The notes: generated from the sequence alone by a model not told the origin. Numbered from the stretch's first letter, positions 34,220 to 43,925 are shown. The stretch is DNA of 64,000 nt from UBA6016 sp041915365 (GCA_041915365.1 JAYSBP010000006.1:62001-126000), one strand, 5' to 3'. A program made the numbers and translations.

Positions 34220-36030
34220 ATAAATACCCCATTGTTTTTAGCGACAAGAGATTTGATGAACTCATCCACACCCATCTCATACTGCCTTTTTTCACGCCTA
34301 TCTCTAAGCGCCACCTTGTTATCGGCTACCTCTTGATCGCCTATTACGGCAATTAAAGGAACTCTCTCTTTTTCGGCGTTCCTTATTTTTTTGCCTAGGC
34401 TATCATTTTTATCGAAAACCTTTGCGGAAATATCGGCTCTTATTAGCTCTTTTTGAATTTTTTTTGCAAATTCTACGTGAGTTTCGCCGATTGGTACTAA
34501 TATCACCTGAGTTGGAGCGATAAAGAAAGGAAATTCTCCTCCAAAATGCTCAGTTAAGATTGCGATAAATCTCTCAAATGAACCTATGATAGCCCTATGA
34601 ATCATAACAGGCCTAACTCTTTGGTTATTGTCATCTGTATAGTTAATATCAAATCTATCCGGCAGATTTAGGTCTACTTGAATAGTTCCACACTGCCATT
34701 TTCTACCGATGCAATCAGTTATTTTGACATCTATTTTTGGGCCGTAGAAAGCACCGCCGCCCTCATCTATGTCATATTTCATTCCACGCTCATCAAGGGC
34801 ATCGGCTATTGCTTTGGTCGCTTTATCCCAAAACTCGTCTGAGCCTATCGCTTTTTGCGGTTTTGTCGCAAGCTCTATCGAATAGTTGAAATCAAAAGCC
34901 TTCATAATGGAATCAACAAAGTCCATTACTTCGTAAATTACAGGTTTTATTTGTGCTTCGGTACAGAATATATGTGCATCGTCTTGAGTAAATTCCCTAA
35001 CTCTAAGCAGTCCGTGAAGTACACCGCTTTTTTCGTGCCTATGGACCATTCCAAATTCAAAGAATTTCAGAGGAAGCTCTTTGTGTCCTCTTGTTTCAGA
35101 ATCAAAAATTTTGATATGACTAAGGCAATTCATCGGCTTAATGCCATACTCTGCTTCTTCTATGTTTGTAAAGTACATATTTTGGCCATAATTTTGGTAA
35201 TGCCCACTTTTTTTCCAAAGCTCTGATTTTAGTATTTCAGGGCCTCTTACTGGTTCATAACCCCTTACTAGATGAGCATGGTAAAGTAGTTTTTCTAGTT
35301 TGCCTCTAAGTCTTGCACCGGCAGGTAGCCATATCGGCATACCGCCGCCTATATCTTCATCAAAAGCAAAAAGACCGAGCTCGTGACCGACTTTTCTGTG
35401 ATCTCTCTTTTTTGCCTCTTCAAGCATCGTTACATAGTTTTTAAGTGTTTCTTTATCTGCAAAAGCGATACCGTATATTCTTGTTAGCATCTCTTTTGTT
35501 TCATCGCCACCAAGGTATGCGCCAGCCACTCTTATGAGTTTAAAGTTTTTTAGATACTTTGTATTTGGTACGTGTGGTCCACGGCATAGGTCCTCAAAAC
35601 CACCTTGTGCGTAGATTCCGATCTCATCCGAATCTATTTTTTTAAGAACTTCCTGCTTTAACTCATCGTTTTCAAATTTTTTAAGAGCTTCTGCTTTTGT
35701 TATAGTATATTTAGTTATCTCATTTGCCTTATCGGCTAGCTCTTTCATTTTCTTTTCGATGGCGGATAGCTCTTCCTCGCCTATTTTTGCACTGGTTTTG
35801 AAATCGTAATAAAACCCTTCGTCAACCGTAGGGCCGACAAAAAACTTTGCATCCGGATAAAGCTCTTTTATTGCTTCAGCCATAAGATGTGCCGTCGAGT
35901 GTCTGATGATTTCTAGTGATTCTTTGGAATTGTCAAATTGTATTGCTTGCAGTTTTTGCAGATCTGTAGGTGCTGCACTTTGAGTATCTATGATTTGATC
36001 CTCTAGCTTATAGCCAAGTATATCTTTCAA
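34216..36030 (-). CDS. thrS: Threonyl-tRNA synthetase
   Basis: A 604-aa class II synthetase. It lacks a full N-terminal TGS domain (enterics have about 640 aa) but keeps the editing domain with HSTAHLMAEAIKELYPDAKF near 44-63, the catalytic core with MNCLSHIKIF (zinc Cys), RHEKSGVLHGLLRVREFTQD near 332 (motif 2), and the C-terminal anticodon domain (about 505-600). The start codon is TTG, nine codons before the first conserved residues. It lies 29 bp downstream of tRNA-Val. Confidence 0.96.
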   Translation of the reverse strand: MKDILGYKLEDQIIDTQSAAPTDLQKLQAIQFDNSKESLEIIRHSTAHLMAEAIKELYPDAKFFVGPTVDEGFYYDFKTSAKIGEEELSAIEKKMKELADKANEITKYTITKAEALKKFENDELKQEVLKKIDSDEIGIYAQGGFEDLCRGPHVPNTKYLKNFKLIRVAGAYLGGDETKEMLTRIYGIAFADKETLKNYVTMLEEAKKRDHRKVGHELGLFAFDEDIGGGMPIWLPAGARLRGKLEKLLYHAHLVRGYEPVRGPEILKSELWKKSGHYQNYGQNMYFTNIEEAEYGIKPMNCLSHIKIFDSETRGHKELPLKFFEFGMVHRHEKSGVLHGLLRVREFTQDDAHIFCTEAQIKPVIYEVMDFVDSIMKAFDFNYSIELATKPQKAIGSDEFWDKATKAIADALDERGMKYDIDEGGGAFYGPKIDVKITDCIGRKWQCGTIQVDLNLPDRFDINYTDDNNQRVRPVMIHRAIIGSFERFIAILTEHFGGEFPFFIAPTQVILVPIGETHVEFAKKIQKELIRADISAKVFDKNDSLGKKIRNAEKERVPLIAVIGDQEVADNKVALRDRREKRQYEMGVDEFIKSLVAKNNGVFI

Positions 36031-36059
36031 TTATTGCCTTGTTGGGATTGTATTTAAAA

Positions 36060-36135
36060 TGGTGGCCCCGATTGGACTCGAACCAACGACCACTACCATG
36101 TCAAGGTAGTGCTCTACCAACTGAGCTACGGGACC
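36060..36135 (-). tRNA. tRNA-Val (GAC)
   Basis: Minus-strand cloverleaf: acceptor GGTCCCG pairs with CGGGGCC (one G-T pair), D arm GCTCAGTTGGTAGAGC, anticodon stem CTACC/GGTAG around TTGACAT (anticodon GAC), T arm with TTCGAGT, discriminator A and encoded CCA. It is placed between lspA and thrS on the same strand, so it may be processed from a longer transcript. Confidence 0.95.
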
Positions 36136-36167
36136 GAATGCGGATGAGAATTCTATCAGAGTAATCA

Positions 36168-36602
36168 TTATTTCTTCTTTAAGAGCTTTATTATCAAAAC
36201 CAAAACGCCCAAATCTATCAAAATATCCGCCAGATTGAATACCGCAAATTCAAACCAGTGGTGATAGTAAATATAGTCCACGACGCCGCCATGAATAAAT
36301 CTATCATATATATTTGACGCTCCAGAGCCAAATATAAGCCCTAGCTCAAATGGATATTTTTTAAGATAACCGTTTGATGACACGTATATTAATGCGAAAA
36401 ATAGCACTGCAATCTGTGCATATTTCAAATAACCCTGTAAGAAAGCAAGCATACTAAAAGCTACGCCGTCGTTTAAAACATATATGATAGAAATATAATT
36501 ACTATACCATCTAAATCCATCCAGAATAATTGACTTCACATACTGGTCCGCAGCTATTGCCAGTATAGCGACTAGCATAAAAAATACTATTTTTTTAAGC
36601 AT
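36168..36602 (-). CDS. lspA: Lipoprotein signal peptidase (signal peptidase II)
   Basis: Aspartic protease that removes signal peptides from lipoproteins such as the several seen in this window. The 144-aa protein has four membrane helices, DQYVKSIIL near the N-terminus, and both catalytic aspartates: GASNIYDRFIHGGVVDY (first Asp in the NxxDR block) and FNLADILIDLG (second). It overlaps the end of glmM by eight bases, so the two are co-translated. Confidence 0.95.
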   Translation of the reverse strand: MLKKIVFFMLVAILAIAADQYVKSIILDGFRWYSNYISIIYVLNDGVAFSMLAFLQGYLKYAQIAVLFFALIYVSSNGYLKKYPFELGLIFGSGASNIYDRFIHGGVVDYIYYHHWFEFAVFNLADILIDLGVLVLIIKLLKKK

Positions 36603-37935
36603 TTAAAGCTTTTTTAAAGTACTCAACCAAAGAGTCCATCTCTTTTGCAAGCATTGCTTCGTTTTTACCTTCAAGCAACAATCTAAGCTTATTCTCTGTT
36701 CCGGAATATCTAATGAGATGTGCTATTTTTTTGCTATCAAGGTCGGCAATCTTTTCTTTAAAACCGTCAAGCTCATCCAGTGGTTTTTTTGTTTTAACGG
36801 CAATGGCCTCCTGTAGTTGTGGATATAATTCAAATAAATTCAAAGCTTCACTTGCTGGCTTTTTTGTGGATAGTACATAGGCTATTGTTTGAAGGGCGCT
36901 TGCAAGGCCATCGCCTGTCTTTGCGTAATCGCTAAAAATAATATGCCCGCTTTGCTCTCCGCCGAAGTTCAATCCTTCTTTTTGCATCGTTTCTAGAACA
37001 TATTTATCGCCGACATTGCATCTAAATAGCTTGATGTTTTTGGAAGATAGGAAATCTTCCATAGCGCCATTGCTCATAACTGTGGCAACGACGGCAGATT
37101 TTTTTAATAGTCCTTGTGAGTTTAGGTGTATGGCTAGCGCCGCTATCAACTTATCCCCGTTCACGGTATTGCCTTTTTCGTCGACGACTACAAGCCTATC
37201 GGCGTCTCCATCAAGTGCGAATCCTATGTCCGCTCTGAATTTTAATACCTCTTCAGAAAGTTTTGCAGGGTGCAAGGCGCCGCACTCTTCGTTTATATTA
37301 AAGCCGTTTGGATCGTCGTTTATAACTATTAAGTCGGCTCCAAGCTCACTTAGTATCGTTGGCGCTACCTTGTATGCCGCCCCATTTGCTGCGTCTACTA
37401 CTATTCTAATTCCCTTTAGAGATAAATTTTTTGGGAAAGAGTTTTTGATGTGAACTATGTATCTGCCTATGACGTCATCTATCCTTTTTGAGGAACCTAT
37501 TTCTCTCTCTTTTTTTTGAGCCAGCTCTATTGCCTCGTTATCTGCATAAAGAGCCTCTATCATTGCCTCTATGTCGGTGTTTAGCTTATTTCCTTCATTA
37601 TTAAAAAATTTTATTCCGTTGTCATAGTATGTATTGTGGCTAGCGCTTATCATAATTCCGGCATCGCATCTCATGTCTTCAGTCAAAAATGCTATTGCTG
37701 GAGTCGGCATAGGTCCTATTTGTACACAGTCATAACCAACCGCCGTAAGACCCGCTACTATTGCATTTTCTAGCATATATCCGCTACGTCTTGTGTCTTT
37801 GCCTATTAATATTTTGTTTGTAACGGATGCTTTTCTGAAGTGTATACCGGCTGCCATGGCAAGTCTAAGAGCGGTATTTACGGTTAGCTCTTTGCCAGCT
37901 TTTCCTCTGACGCCGTCAGTTCCAAATAATTTCAT
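36595..37935 (-). CDS. glmM: Phosphoglucosamine mutase
   Basis: Converts glucosamine-6-phosphate to glucosamine-1-phosphate for UDP-GlcNAc and thus peptidoglycan. The 446-aa protein begins KLFGTDGVRGKAG, with the active-site phosphoserine in GIMISASHNTYYDNGIK near 100, the magnesium loop ALDGDADRLVVVD near 240 and the sugar-binding GGEQSGHIIFSDYAKTGDG near 325. RYSGTENKLRLL near 410 is the phosphate-binding loop. It shares an operon with lspA. Confidence 0.97.
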   Translation of the reverse strand: MKLFGTDGVRGKAGKELTVNTALRLAMAAGIHFRKASVTNKILIGKDTRRSGYMLENAIVAGLTAVGYDCVQIGPMPTPAIAFLTEDMRCDAGIMISASHNTYYDNGIKFFNNEGNKLNTDIEAMIEALYADNEAIELAQKKEREIGSSKRIDDVIGRYIVHIKNSFPKNLSLKGIRIVVDAANGAAYKVAPTILSELGADLIVINDDPNGFNINEECGALHPAKLSEEVLKFRADIGFALDGDADRLVVVDEKGNTVNGDKLIAALAIHLNSQGLLKKSAVVATVMSNGAMEDFLSSKNIKLFRCNVGDKYVLETMQKEGLNFGGEQSGHIIFSDYAKTGDGLASALQTIAYVLSTKKPASEALNLFELYPQLQEAIAVKTKKPLDELDGFKEKIADLDSKKIAHLIRYSGTENKLRLLLEGKNEAMLAKEMDSLVEYFKKALNA

Positions 37936-38077
37936 ATTTTGTCTTCTTTTTCAGTTTGTTAATCTCTTTTGGGTGCGGAGTATAACATAAAGTCGTTATT
38001 AAAAAAATTTTTGGTAAAATTGCGAAAATTTTTATTTTTGAAAAATCAAATAAATATAAAAAAAGGAAAATATAGAC

Positions 38078-38347
38078 ATGGCAAACCATAAATCAGCCGA
38101 AAAAAGAATCAGACAAACTGAAAAGAAAACGGCTAGAAATAGAGTTTATAGAACAAAACTCAAAAATATAGTAAAAGAAGTAAGAGGCGCAGTTGCTAAA
38201 AAAGACGGTGTTGCCGCTGAAGCTGCACTAAAAGTAGCAAACCAAGAATTGCATAAATTTGTATCAAAGGGCTTTTTGACAAAAAATACAGCCTCTAGAA
38301 AAGTTGGCAGACTAGCTAAACTTGTTAACACAGTAAAAGCCGCTTAA
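38078..38347 (+). CDS. rpsT: 30S ribosomal protein S20
   Basis: An 89-aa helical protein: ANHKSAEKRIRQTEKKTARN at the N-terminus and SKGFLTKNTASRKVGRLAKLV at the C-terminus identify S20. AAAAGGAAAA precedes the ATG. The divergent 142-bp gap to glmM is very AT-rich and has TAAAAT about 55 bases before the start as a possible -10 box. It is followed by prfA, a pairing also seen in Campylobacter. Confidence 0.97.
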   Translation: MANHKSAEKRIRQTEKKTARNRVYRTKLKNIVKEVRGAVAKKDGVAAEAALKVANQELHKFVSKGFLTKNTASRKVGRLAKLVNTVKAA

Positions 38348-38395
38348 CAAAATTTTTTAATAACCCCAAAAATCTTTCTTTTTTCATAAAATATA

Positions 38396-38416
38396 CCCGT
38401 GCCGCTCTGGTACGGG
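38396..38416 (+). other. Hairpin in the rpsT-prfA gap
   Basis: CCCGTGCC pairs with GGTACGGG (one G-T pair) around GCTCT, 24 bases before prfA. The bases after it are GAGAATTAAAATTT, with no T-run, so it may be an attenuator or 3'-end stabiliser of rpsT mRNA rather than a full terminator. Confidence 0.45.
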
Positions 38417-38440
38417 AGAATTAAAATTTAAAACTCCGGA

Positions 38441-39517
38441 ATGCAGATGCTACAAGATAAGCTACAACCTTTTATAGATAGATATGACGAAATTACAAGG
38501 CTTTTGTCTGCCGAGGATATTACATCCGATATAAAGAGAATGACTGAGCTTTCAAAAGAACAATCTGGCTTGTCTGAAATTGTCGATAGCGCATTGGAGT
38601 ATAAAAAACTCGCATGCGACATAGAAGACAACAAGGCTTTAATGGACGACCCTGAGCTTGGAGAGTTGGCTAAAGCCGAGCTAAAAGAGCTCGAAGAAAA
38701 AAAACCGATTCTTGAGGAGAAAATCAAACTTCTCCTTGTGCCAAAAGACCCTAACGATGAGAGAAATACATATCTTGAAATAAGGGCTGGGACTGGCGGA
38801 GATGAAGCCGCATTGTTTGCCGCAGATATATGCAAAACATACATGAGATATGCCGAGCTTAGAGGCTGGAAGGTAGAGGTTGTCTCTCTTGCTGAAAATG
38901 ATCTTGGCGGATATAGAGACATTACGATACTTATTAAAGGTGACAGGGTTTATTCAAGGCTAAAATATGAGGGTGGCGTACATAGAGTCCAAAGAGTCCC
39001 AGCAACTGAGACACAGGGAAGGCTGCATACTTCTGCCATTACGGTTGCCGTTATTCCTGAGGTTGACGATGTCGAGATAGAGCTAAAAGAGAGTGAGCTA
39101 AGAATAGATGTATATCGCTCTGGCGGCAATGGCGGGCAATCGGTAAATACCACGGATTCCGCCGTCCGTGTAACGCACATCCCGACTGGACTGTCTGTTG
39201 CTATACAAGATGAAAAATCGCAACATAAAAATAAAGATAAAGCGATAAAGATTCTAAAATCAAGACTCTATGAGATAAAAATGGAGGAACAGCTTGCGGC
39301 TACCGGAGAGTCTAGGAAGTCTCAAGTGGGAAGCGGTGATAGAAGCGAGAGGATAAGGACGTACAACTATCCACAAAATAGAATAACAGACCATAGAATA
39401 GGGCTAACTCTTTATAGGCTTGATGCAATTATGCAAGGCGGTTTGTTTGACGAGATAATCGAGCCTTGTAATATGTACTTTGAAGCCGAGAAGCTAAAAG
39501 AGGCGGAGGCTCAGTAA
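38441..39517 (+). CDS. prfA: Peptide chain release factor 1
   Basis: Terminates translation at UAA and UAG. The 358-aa protein carries the stop-codon-recognising tripeptide PAT at 187-189 (RF2 would have SPF) and the catalytic GGQ at 231-233 in SGGNGGQSVN. The N-terminal helical domain spans about 1-100. Two ATGs lie six bases apart at the start; the first is used here. It converges with the Bax-like gene 20 bp later. Confidence 0.97.
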   Translation: MQMLQDKLQPFIDRYDEITRLLSAEDITSDIKRMTELSKEQSGLSEIVDSALEYKKLACDIEDNKALMDDPELGELAKAELKELEEKKPILEEKIKLLLVPKDPNDERNTYLEIRAGTGGDEAALFAADICKTYMRYAELRGWKVEVVSLAENDLGGYRDITILIKGDRVYSRLKYEGGVHRVQRVPATETQGRLHTSAITVAVIPEVDDVEIELKESELRIDVYRSGGNGGQSVNTTDSAVRVTHIPTGLSVAIQDEKSQHKNKDKAIKILKSRLYEIKMEEQLAATGESRKSQVGSGDRSERIRTYNYPQNRITDHRIGLTLYRLDAIMQGGLFDEIIEPCNMYFEAEKLKEAEAQ

Positions 39518-39537
39518 TGAGCTTCTAAATCCACTTT

Positions 39538-40305
39538 TTAGTGTATAAAGCCAGCTTTTAATGCGCCACTTGAAATAATATTCTTCGCCTCATCGTAAGC
39601 CCCAAAATATGACTTTATCATTTGAGAAAGCATCGAAGTGTAATTGCTAACTTCTGAGTAGTTTATGAGAGTTGTCGCTGCTTTTAACCCTGTAAACTCT
39701 AGGTTTTTTCTTTTTGTATCCGCTCTTTTTTTTCGAAATTCTTTGTAGGCTTCGTGTGAGTTTAGGTTTGTCATATATGATTTTACGGCATCCCCAATAT
39801 TGTCAAATGCTGCGTATTTTACGCTTGTACTTCCTACTGCTTTTACATAATTTTTTGCGCCGAAAGATTTTTGCCCAAACAGATTATTTGATGCAAGAGA
39901 AACTCTACTGCTTCCCCAACCGCTTTCCAAGGCGGCCTGTGATAGCACTAGAGAGGCCGGGATTATGTCTATTTTGTCAAAGTACTCTTTTTTATTGAAG
40001 ATGTAATCTACTTTGTAAGTTTTTGCGACGTCTAACAGTCTTGCGTATTCCGCCGCCGATATTTTGGCTTCACTTTGTGTATTTGGATACTTTGCAAAAA
40101 AGTTTTCTACAAAGTCTCTATCCATAAGAATTTTTTGGTTTTGTTCGTTTATATAAGGTAGCAACATATTCACAAAAGTTTGTTTTCTGTCCGGACTCTC
40201 TTCTAGGATTTTATTCCAAGGCGTTCCGTTTTGATTTTTTGTATTATCGTAAGCAAAAGCAGCGAACAAAAGTGAAATATATACTGTAAGAAATCTTGGC
40301 AGCAT
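39538..40305 (-). CDS. Bax-like N-acetylglucosaminidase (glucosaminidase/GH73 type)
   Basis: A 255-aa exported protein with signal peptide (about 1-18, ending AAFA) and a glucosaminidase domain: PASLVLSQAALESGWGSSR near 114-132 contains the catalytic-type glutamate, followed by SNNLFGQKSFG and YAAFDNIGDAVKSYMTNLN. Such enzymes cleave peptidoglycan glycan strands; relatives include E. coli Bax and flagellar FlgJ. AAGGAGGAG is a very strong ribosome site. The preceding 60 bp separate it from dapF upstream on the same strand. Confidence 0.85.
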   Translation of the reverse strand: MLPRFLTVYISLLFAAFAYDNTKNQNGTPWNKILEESPDRKQTFVNMLLPYINEQNQKILMDRDFVENFFAKYPNTQSEAKISAAEYARLLDVAKTYKVDYIFNKKEYFDKIDIIPASLVLSQAALESGWGSSRVSLASNNLFGQKSFGAKNYVKAVGSTSVKYAAFDNIGDAVKSYMTNLNSHEAYKEFRKKRADTKRKNLEFTGLKAATTLINYSEVSNYTSMLSQMIKSYFGAYDEAKNIISSGALKAGFIH

Positions 40306-40365
40306 AACTCCTCCTTTTAGTTTTTTTCTGAAATTGAAGTTATGATTTTACCAAAAATCAAAAAG

Positions 40366-41100
40366 TTAAACTAAACAGCTCCCAACCCTTTTAACCTCGC
40401 CTTTGAATAGAATTTGGCTTTGATTAACCTTAATTGTGATGTTTTCGTTACTTTTTGGACGAACGAAAAACTCGCCAACACCCGATGATAGCGATATATT
40501 AAACGCACAAGCCGCCATGCCAGTTCCACATGCCAAAGTTTCATCTTCTACGCCTCGCTCAAAAGTTCTTACATATAGAAGTTCGTTGTCGAAGTGATAA
40601 AAGTTTACGTTTGCGTTATACTCTTTTCTCATCTCTCTAGCCATCTCTTTATCAAAAAAGTCTTTTTGCGTATTTGCAACAAGATGCGGAACCCCCGTGT
40701 CTATCAGAGTCCATTCGAATCCATTTTTTTCAAACTTCTCAATTATTACTTTTGGCTCGGTAAGCTCAGTTTCAACAATATTTGATTCAAATATTGCAGT
40801 TTTTATTACTCCGGCGCCAGTCAAAAAACTTTGCACCTTAGAGGCTAGCTCGTTGTCGTACGCATATAGACCAGCCGCCCTTGTGCCATTACCACACATC
40901 GAAGCCTCTGAGCCGTCGGAGTTGTAAAACTGCCATTCAAAATCAAGTTCACTATGCGGAATGAGGACTATCAAGCCATCCGCACCAAATCCGTAGTGCC
41001 TATCACATGCTTGCACTGCAAGAGAGCTCCTATCCTCTTTTTTTAGTGCGTGAAATATTAAAAAGTCGTTTCCGCTTGCGCAGTATTTTTGCAAAACCAA
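40366..41100 (-). CDS. dapF: Diaminopimelate epimerase
   Basis: Interconverts LL- and meso-diaminopimelate for lysine and peptidoglycan. The 244-aa protein has KYCASGNDFLIF at the start, and the two-cysteine active site: EASMCGNGTRAAG near 66-78 and DETLACGTGMAAC near 182-194. It starts with TTG, supported by homology at VLQKYCASGNDF, inside the 3' end of coaE (43-base overlap). The pairing with coaE matches Campylobacter as I recall. Confidence 0.94.
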   Translation of the reverse strand: MVLQKYCASGNDFLIFHALKKEDRSSLAVQACDRHYGFGADGLIVLIPHSELDFEWQFYNSDGSEASMCGNGTRAAGLYAYDNELASKVQSFLTGAGVIKTAIFESNIVETELTEPKVIIEKFEKNGFEWTLIDTGVPHLVANTQKDFFDKEMAREMRKEYNANVNFYHFDNELLYVRTFERGVEDETLACGTGMAACAFNISLSSGVGEFFVRPKSNENITIKVNQSQILFKGEVKRVGSCLV

Positions 41101-41684
41101 TTCTCTACCTCTTCTAAAAAATTATTAACTCTATTTTTCAAATCAAGCTTATCGCCTGAATTGTCAATTACAAAATTAGCCATCTTTACTTTTTTTTCTA
41201 TATCTATTTGTGAGCCGATTCTCTTTATGGCTTCCTCTCGCCCTAGGCAGTTTCTCGATGACACCCTTTCGATTTGAGCGTCTAGCGGGGCATAAACCAC
41301 GGCAATCGGTTTTAGCTCAGAGTAATTTTGGGTCTCGAAAAACAATGGTATGTCTATGAAATATATTTTATTATCTTTTTCCAGTTTTTCGGCTTCTGCA
41401 AAAATTTTTTCTTTTATTGGCGGATGCAATATGGCTTCGAGTTTTGCTTTGGCATTTTTGTCTGAAAAAACCAACTGCCCAAGCCTGTTTGTATCGATAC
41501 TACCGTTTTGTATGTATTCGCTACCAAACGTTGAAGCTATAATCGGCGCACTTACCTTTGAGATTTCCTTGCTGATTTTGTCTGCATCTATGACTTTAAA
41601 CCCTTTGGATTCTAATATCTCGCAAACGCTACTTTTCCCGCATCCTATCGAGCCTGTAAGAACAACACAATTCGATAGTTTCAT
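41058..41684 (-). CDS. coaE: Dephospho-CoA kinase
   Basis: Last step of coenzyme A synthesis. The 208-aa protein begins MKLSNCVVLTGSIGCGKS, the P-loop (GSIGCGKS, 11-18) being at the place expected for CoaE. I use this ATG because AGGGGG lies six bases upstream; the frame stays open 14 codons farther but without a site. VIDADKISKEI and FIDIPLFFET are further conserved blocks. Its 3' end overlaps dapF by 43 bases, unusually long for this window. Confidence 0.93.
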   Translation of the reverse strand: MKLSNCVVLTGSIGCGKSSVCEILESKGFKVIDADKISKEISKVSAPIIASTFGSEYIQNGSIDTNRLGQLVFSDKNAKAKLEAILHPPIKEKIFAEAEKLEKDNKIYFIDIPLFFETQNYSELKPIAVVYAPLDAQIERVSSRNCLGREEAIKRIGSQIDIEKKVKMANFVIDNSGDKLDLKNRVNNFLEEVENWFCKNTAQAETTF

Positions 41685-41825
41685 ATTATCCCCCTGATAA
41701 CCTAGCAAAATTATATCAAAACGCATAATGCTTTTAAAATGTTTAAAAAAATAGTGGTATAATCGGCGTAATTTGGGCTTGTGTTTGTTTTACAAAAAAT
41801 TGCAGGTCGTGAGAGGCGCATAGGT

Positions 41826-43925
41826 ATGGAATTCAAAAATGTTTTGGACATTGCAACAAAGCAAATAACATCCGTTAGTAGAAAAGATACGCTTATCAAA
41901 GCGGCCGAGCTAATGATTCAAAACAACCTTAGAAATGTACTTGTGGTGGATGATGGCATAAAAGAATATGGCATCATAACCGTTACCGATATAACCGATT
42001 TTTTACTCAAAGGGATATCGTTTACCGACTTGGTTGAATCCATTGAGTTTAAAATAGTAAAACAAATAAATCAAGATAGTAGTGCACTTGAGGCGTCGTT
42101 TTTGATTAGAGAAGATGTGAGCTACCTATGCGTGGTTGATGACGCAAAAAATCTCCTCGGTGTTGTGTCGATGTCCAATATAATATCCGCAATAGATACT
42201 GAGCTTGTTGTGAATGAAATCAGGCTCGGACACATCATAGGCAAAACGAAAGCAAAAACAGCCAAAGCGAACGATACCATTACGACGGTATTCCATAAAG
42301 TTAACGCCACTCCGACGGAAGCCGTAGTAATAGTAGACGCACACCATGTTCCAGTTGGAATTATCACAAAAAGAGACATAGTAAAACTGGTAATAAAAAA
42401 AGAAGATATGTCACAAGAAGTTGGCGGTTTTATGCAAAGTCCGTTATTTACGGTCAATGAAGAGACAACCGTAAAAGAAGCTTTGGAGCTGATGGCGAAA
42501 AAGAAATTTAAGCGTCTGATAGTGCTTGAAAAAAACGGCGAACTAATGGGAATTATCACTCGTGAAGAGATGATGGATATCGTCTACAATAAGTGGTCGC
42601 AGATAGTAAGGGAAAAAGAGACACAGCTTCAACGCCTCTCAAAGACGCTTGTCGTCAAAACGGAAGAATCAGAGAGAACCACAAGACTGCTAAATGATTT
42701 TATAGATGCGACTGACGACTTTATATTCTACAAAGACCTAGACTATAAGTACATCGGATGCAACAGTGCTTTTGCAGAATTTGCCGCAAAAAGCAAGGAT
42801 GAGATAGTCGGCAAGACCGATTTTGATTTGTTTGATGACTATTACTCTAATCTTTTTAGGGATACAGATAGGGATGTCCTTGAAAAAGGCAAAACTATTA
42901 TAAATAGCTATTGGACGAGATATAGTGACAAGAAGGCCGTCTATCTAAGTGTCAAAAAAGCTCCGCTAAGAGATAAAGATGGCGTTGTTATAGGTCTTGT
43001 AGGAATATCAAGAGATACGACGGAGCAAAAAAATCTAGAGGATGCGATAAAGCATCAGCACAATTATCTTCAAACGATACTTGATATGCAAGAATCTATG
43101 CTCGTTATCACGGAAGATGGCAACAAGATAATAGAGGCAAATAAAAGTTTCTTAGAGTATTACGACGTAAGGTCTATAGATGAATTTCATTCTAAATATA
43201 AGTCCATTGGCGATTTATTTGTAAAAAAGGAGGGGTATCTCTCCAACAAAAAAAATGGGCTTTGGTTTAAGCTTCTTACCTCGTCTTATGACAGAGATTT
43301 CAAAGTTATTATGCAAAAGAATGCCTGTATGGAAGAGCCAAAGAGCTTTTTGCTGAAGGTTGAGAAGTTCAAAAAAGACGAATCATATCTAATATCTTTC
43401 CTTGATATTACGAATATTGAAAGAGAGAGCAAAAACCTAGAGATCTTGGCAACAACGGATCCTCTGACCAAAATATATAACAGAATGAAATTCGGTAATA
43501 TGATGGAAGCAGAGATAGCAAAAGCCAGAAAGACAAAAAAAGCTCTTTCGCTTGTGGCTATAGACATAGACTTCTTTAAAAAAATAAATGATACATATGG
43601 GCATCAAGCCGGAGACTATGTACTTATAACAACCGTAGAAGTTATAAAATCAAAAATTAGAGGCAATGATATATTTGCTAGATGGGGTGGCGAAGAGTTT
43701 ATGCTGCTTCTCCCCGGTGCTGATATGGACGTGGCCGTTGGGAGGGCACAGCTAATTTGCGACGCTTTAGCTGAATATGACTTTATCGAACCGGAGCAGG
43801 TGACAGGTAGCTTTGGAGTTTCTTGTTTTAGAGATGAAGATTCAATAGATACATTTGTTAAAAGAGCGGATGAGGCTTTGTATGCCGCAAAGAGAAACGG
43901 TAGAAATAGAGTAGAGCATAATTAG
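41826..43925 (+). CDS. Diguanylate cyclase with four CBS motifs and two PAS domains
   Basis: A 699-aa soluble protein. Two CBS pairs cover about 1-260 (repeated TL.KAAELMIQNNLRNVLVV and TVKEALELMAKKKFKRLIVL patterns), then a PAS at about 290-400, a second more divergent PAS at about 410-530 and a GGDEF domain at 540-699. The GGDEF is intact: DIDFFKKINDTYGH, A-site GGEEF at 621-625 and inhibitory-site RGND at 612-615. CBS pairs usually bind adenine nucleotides, so energy charge may tune c-di-GMP synthesis (inference). The start at 41826 has GAGAGG upstream; an upstream TTG is the alternative. No membrane segment. Confidence 0.88.
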   Translation: MEFKNVLDIATKQITSVSRKDTLIKAAELMIQNNLRNVLVVDDGIKEYGIITVTDITDFLLKGISFTDLVESIEFKIVKQINQDSSALEASFLIREDVSYLCVVDDAKNLLGVVSMSNIISAIDTELVVNEIRLGHIIGKTKAKTAKANDTITTVFHKVNATPTEAVVIVDAHHVPVGIITKRDIVKLVIKKEDMSQEVGGFMQSPLFTVNEETTVKEALELMAKKKFKRLIVLEKNGELMGIITREEMMDIVYNKWSQIVREKETQLQRLSKTLVVKTEESERTTRLLNDFIDATDDFIFYKDLDYKYIGCNSAFAEFAAKSKDEIVGKTDFDLFDDYYSNLFRDTDRDVLEKGKTIINSYWTRYSDKKAVYLSVKKAPLRDKDGVVIGLVGISRDTTEQKNLEDAIKHQHNYLQTILDMQESMLVITEDGNKIIEANKSFLEYYDVRSIDEFHSKYKSIGDLFVKKEGYLSNKKNGLWFKLLTSSYDRDFKVIMQKNACMEEPKSFLLKVEKFKKDESYLISFLDITNIERESKNLEILATTDPLTKIYNRMKFGNMMEAEIAKARKTKKALSLVAIDIDFFKKINDTYGHQAGDYVLITTVEVIKSKIRGNDIFARWGGEEFMLLLPGADMDVAVGRAQLICDALAEYDFIEPEQVTGSFGVSCFRDEDSIDTFVKRADEALYAAKRNGRNRVEHN

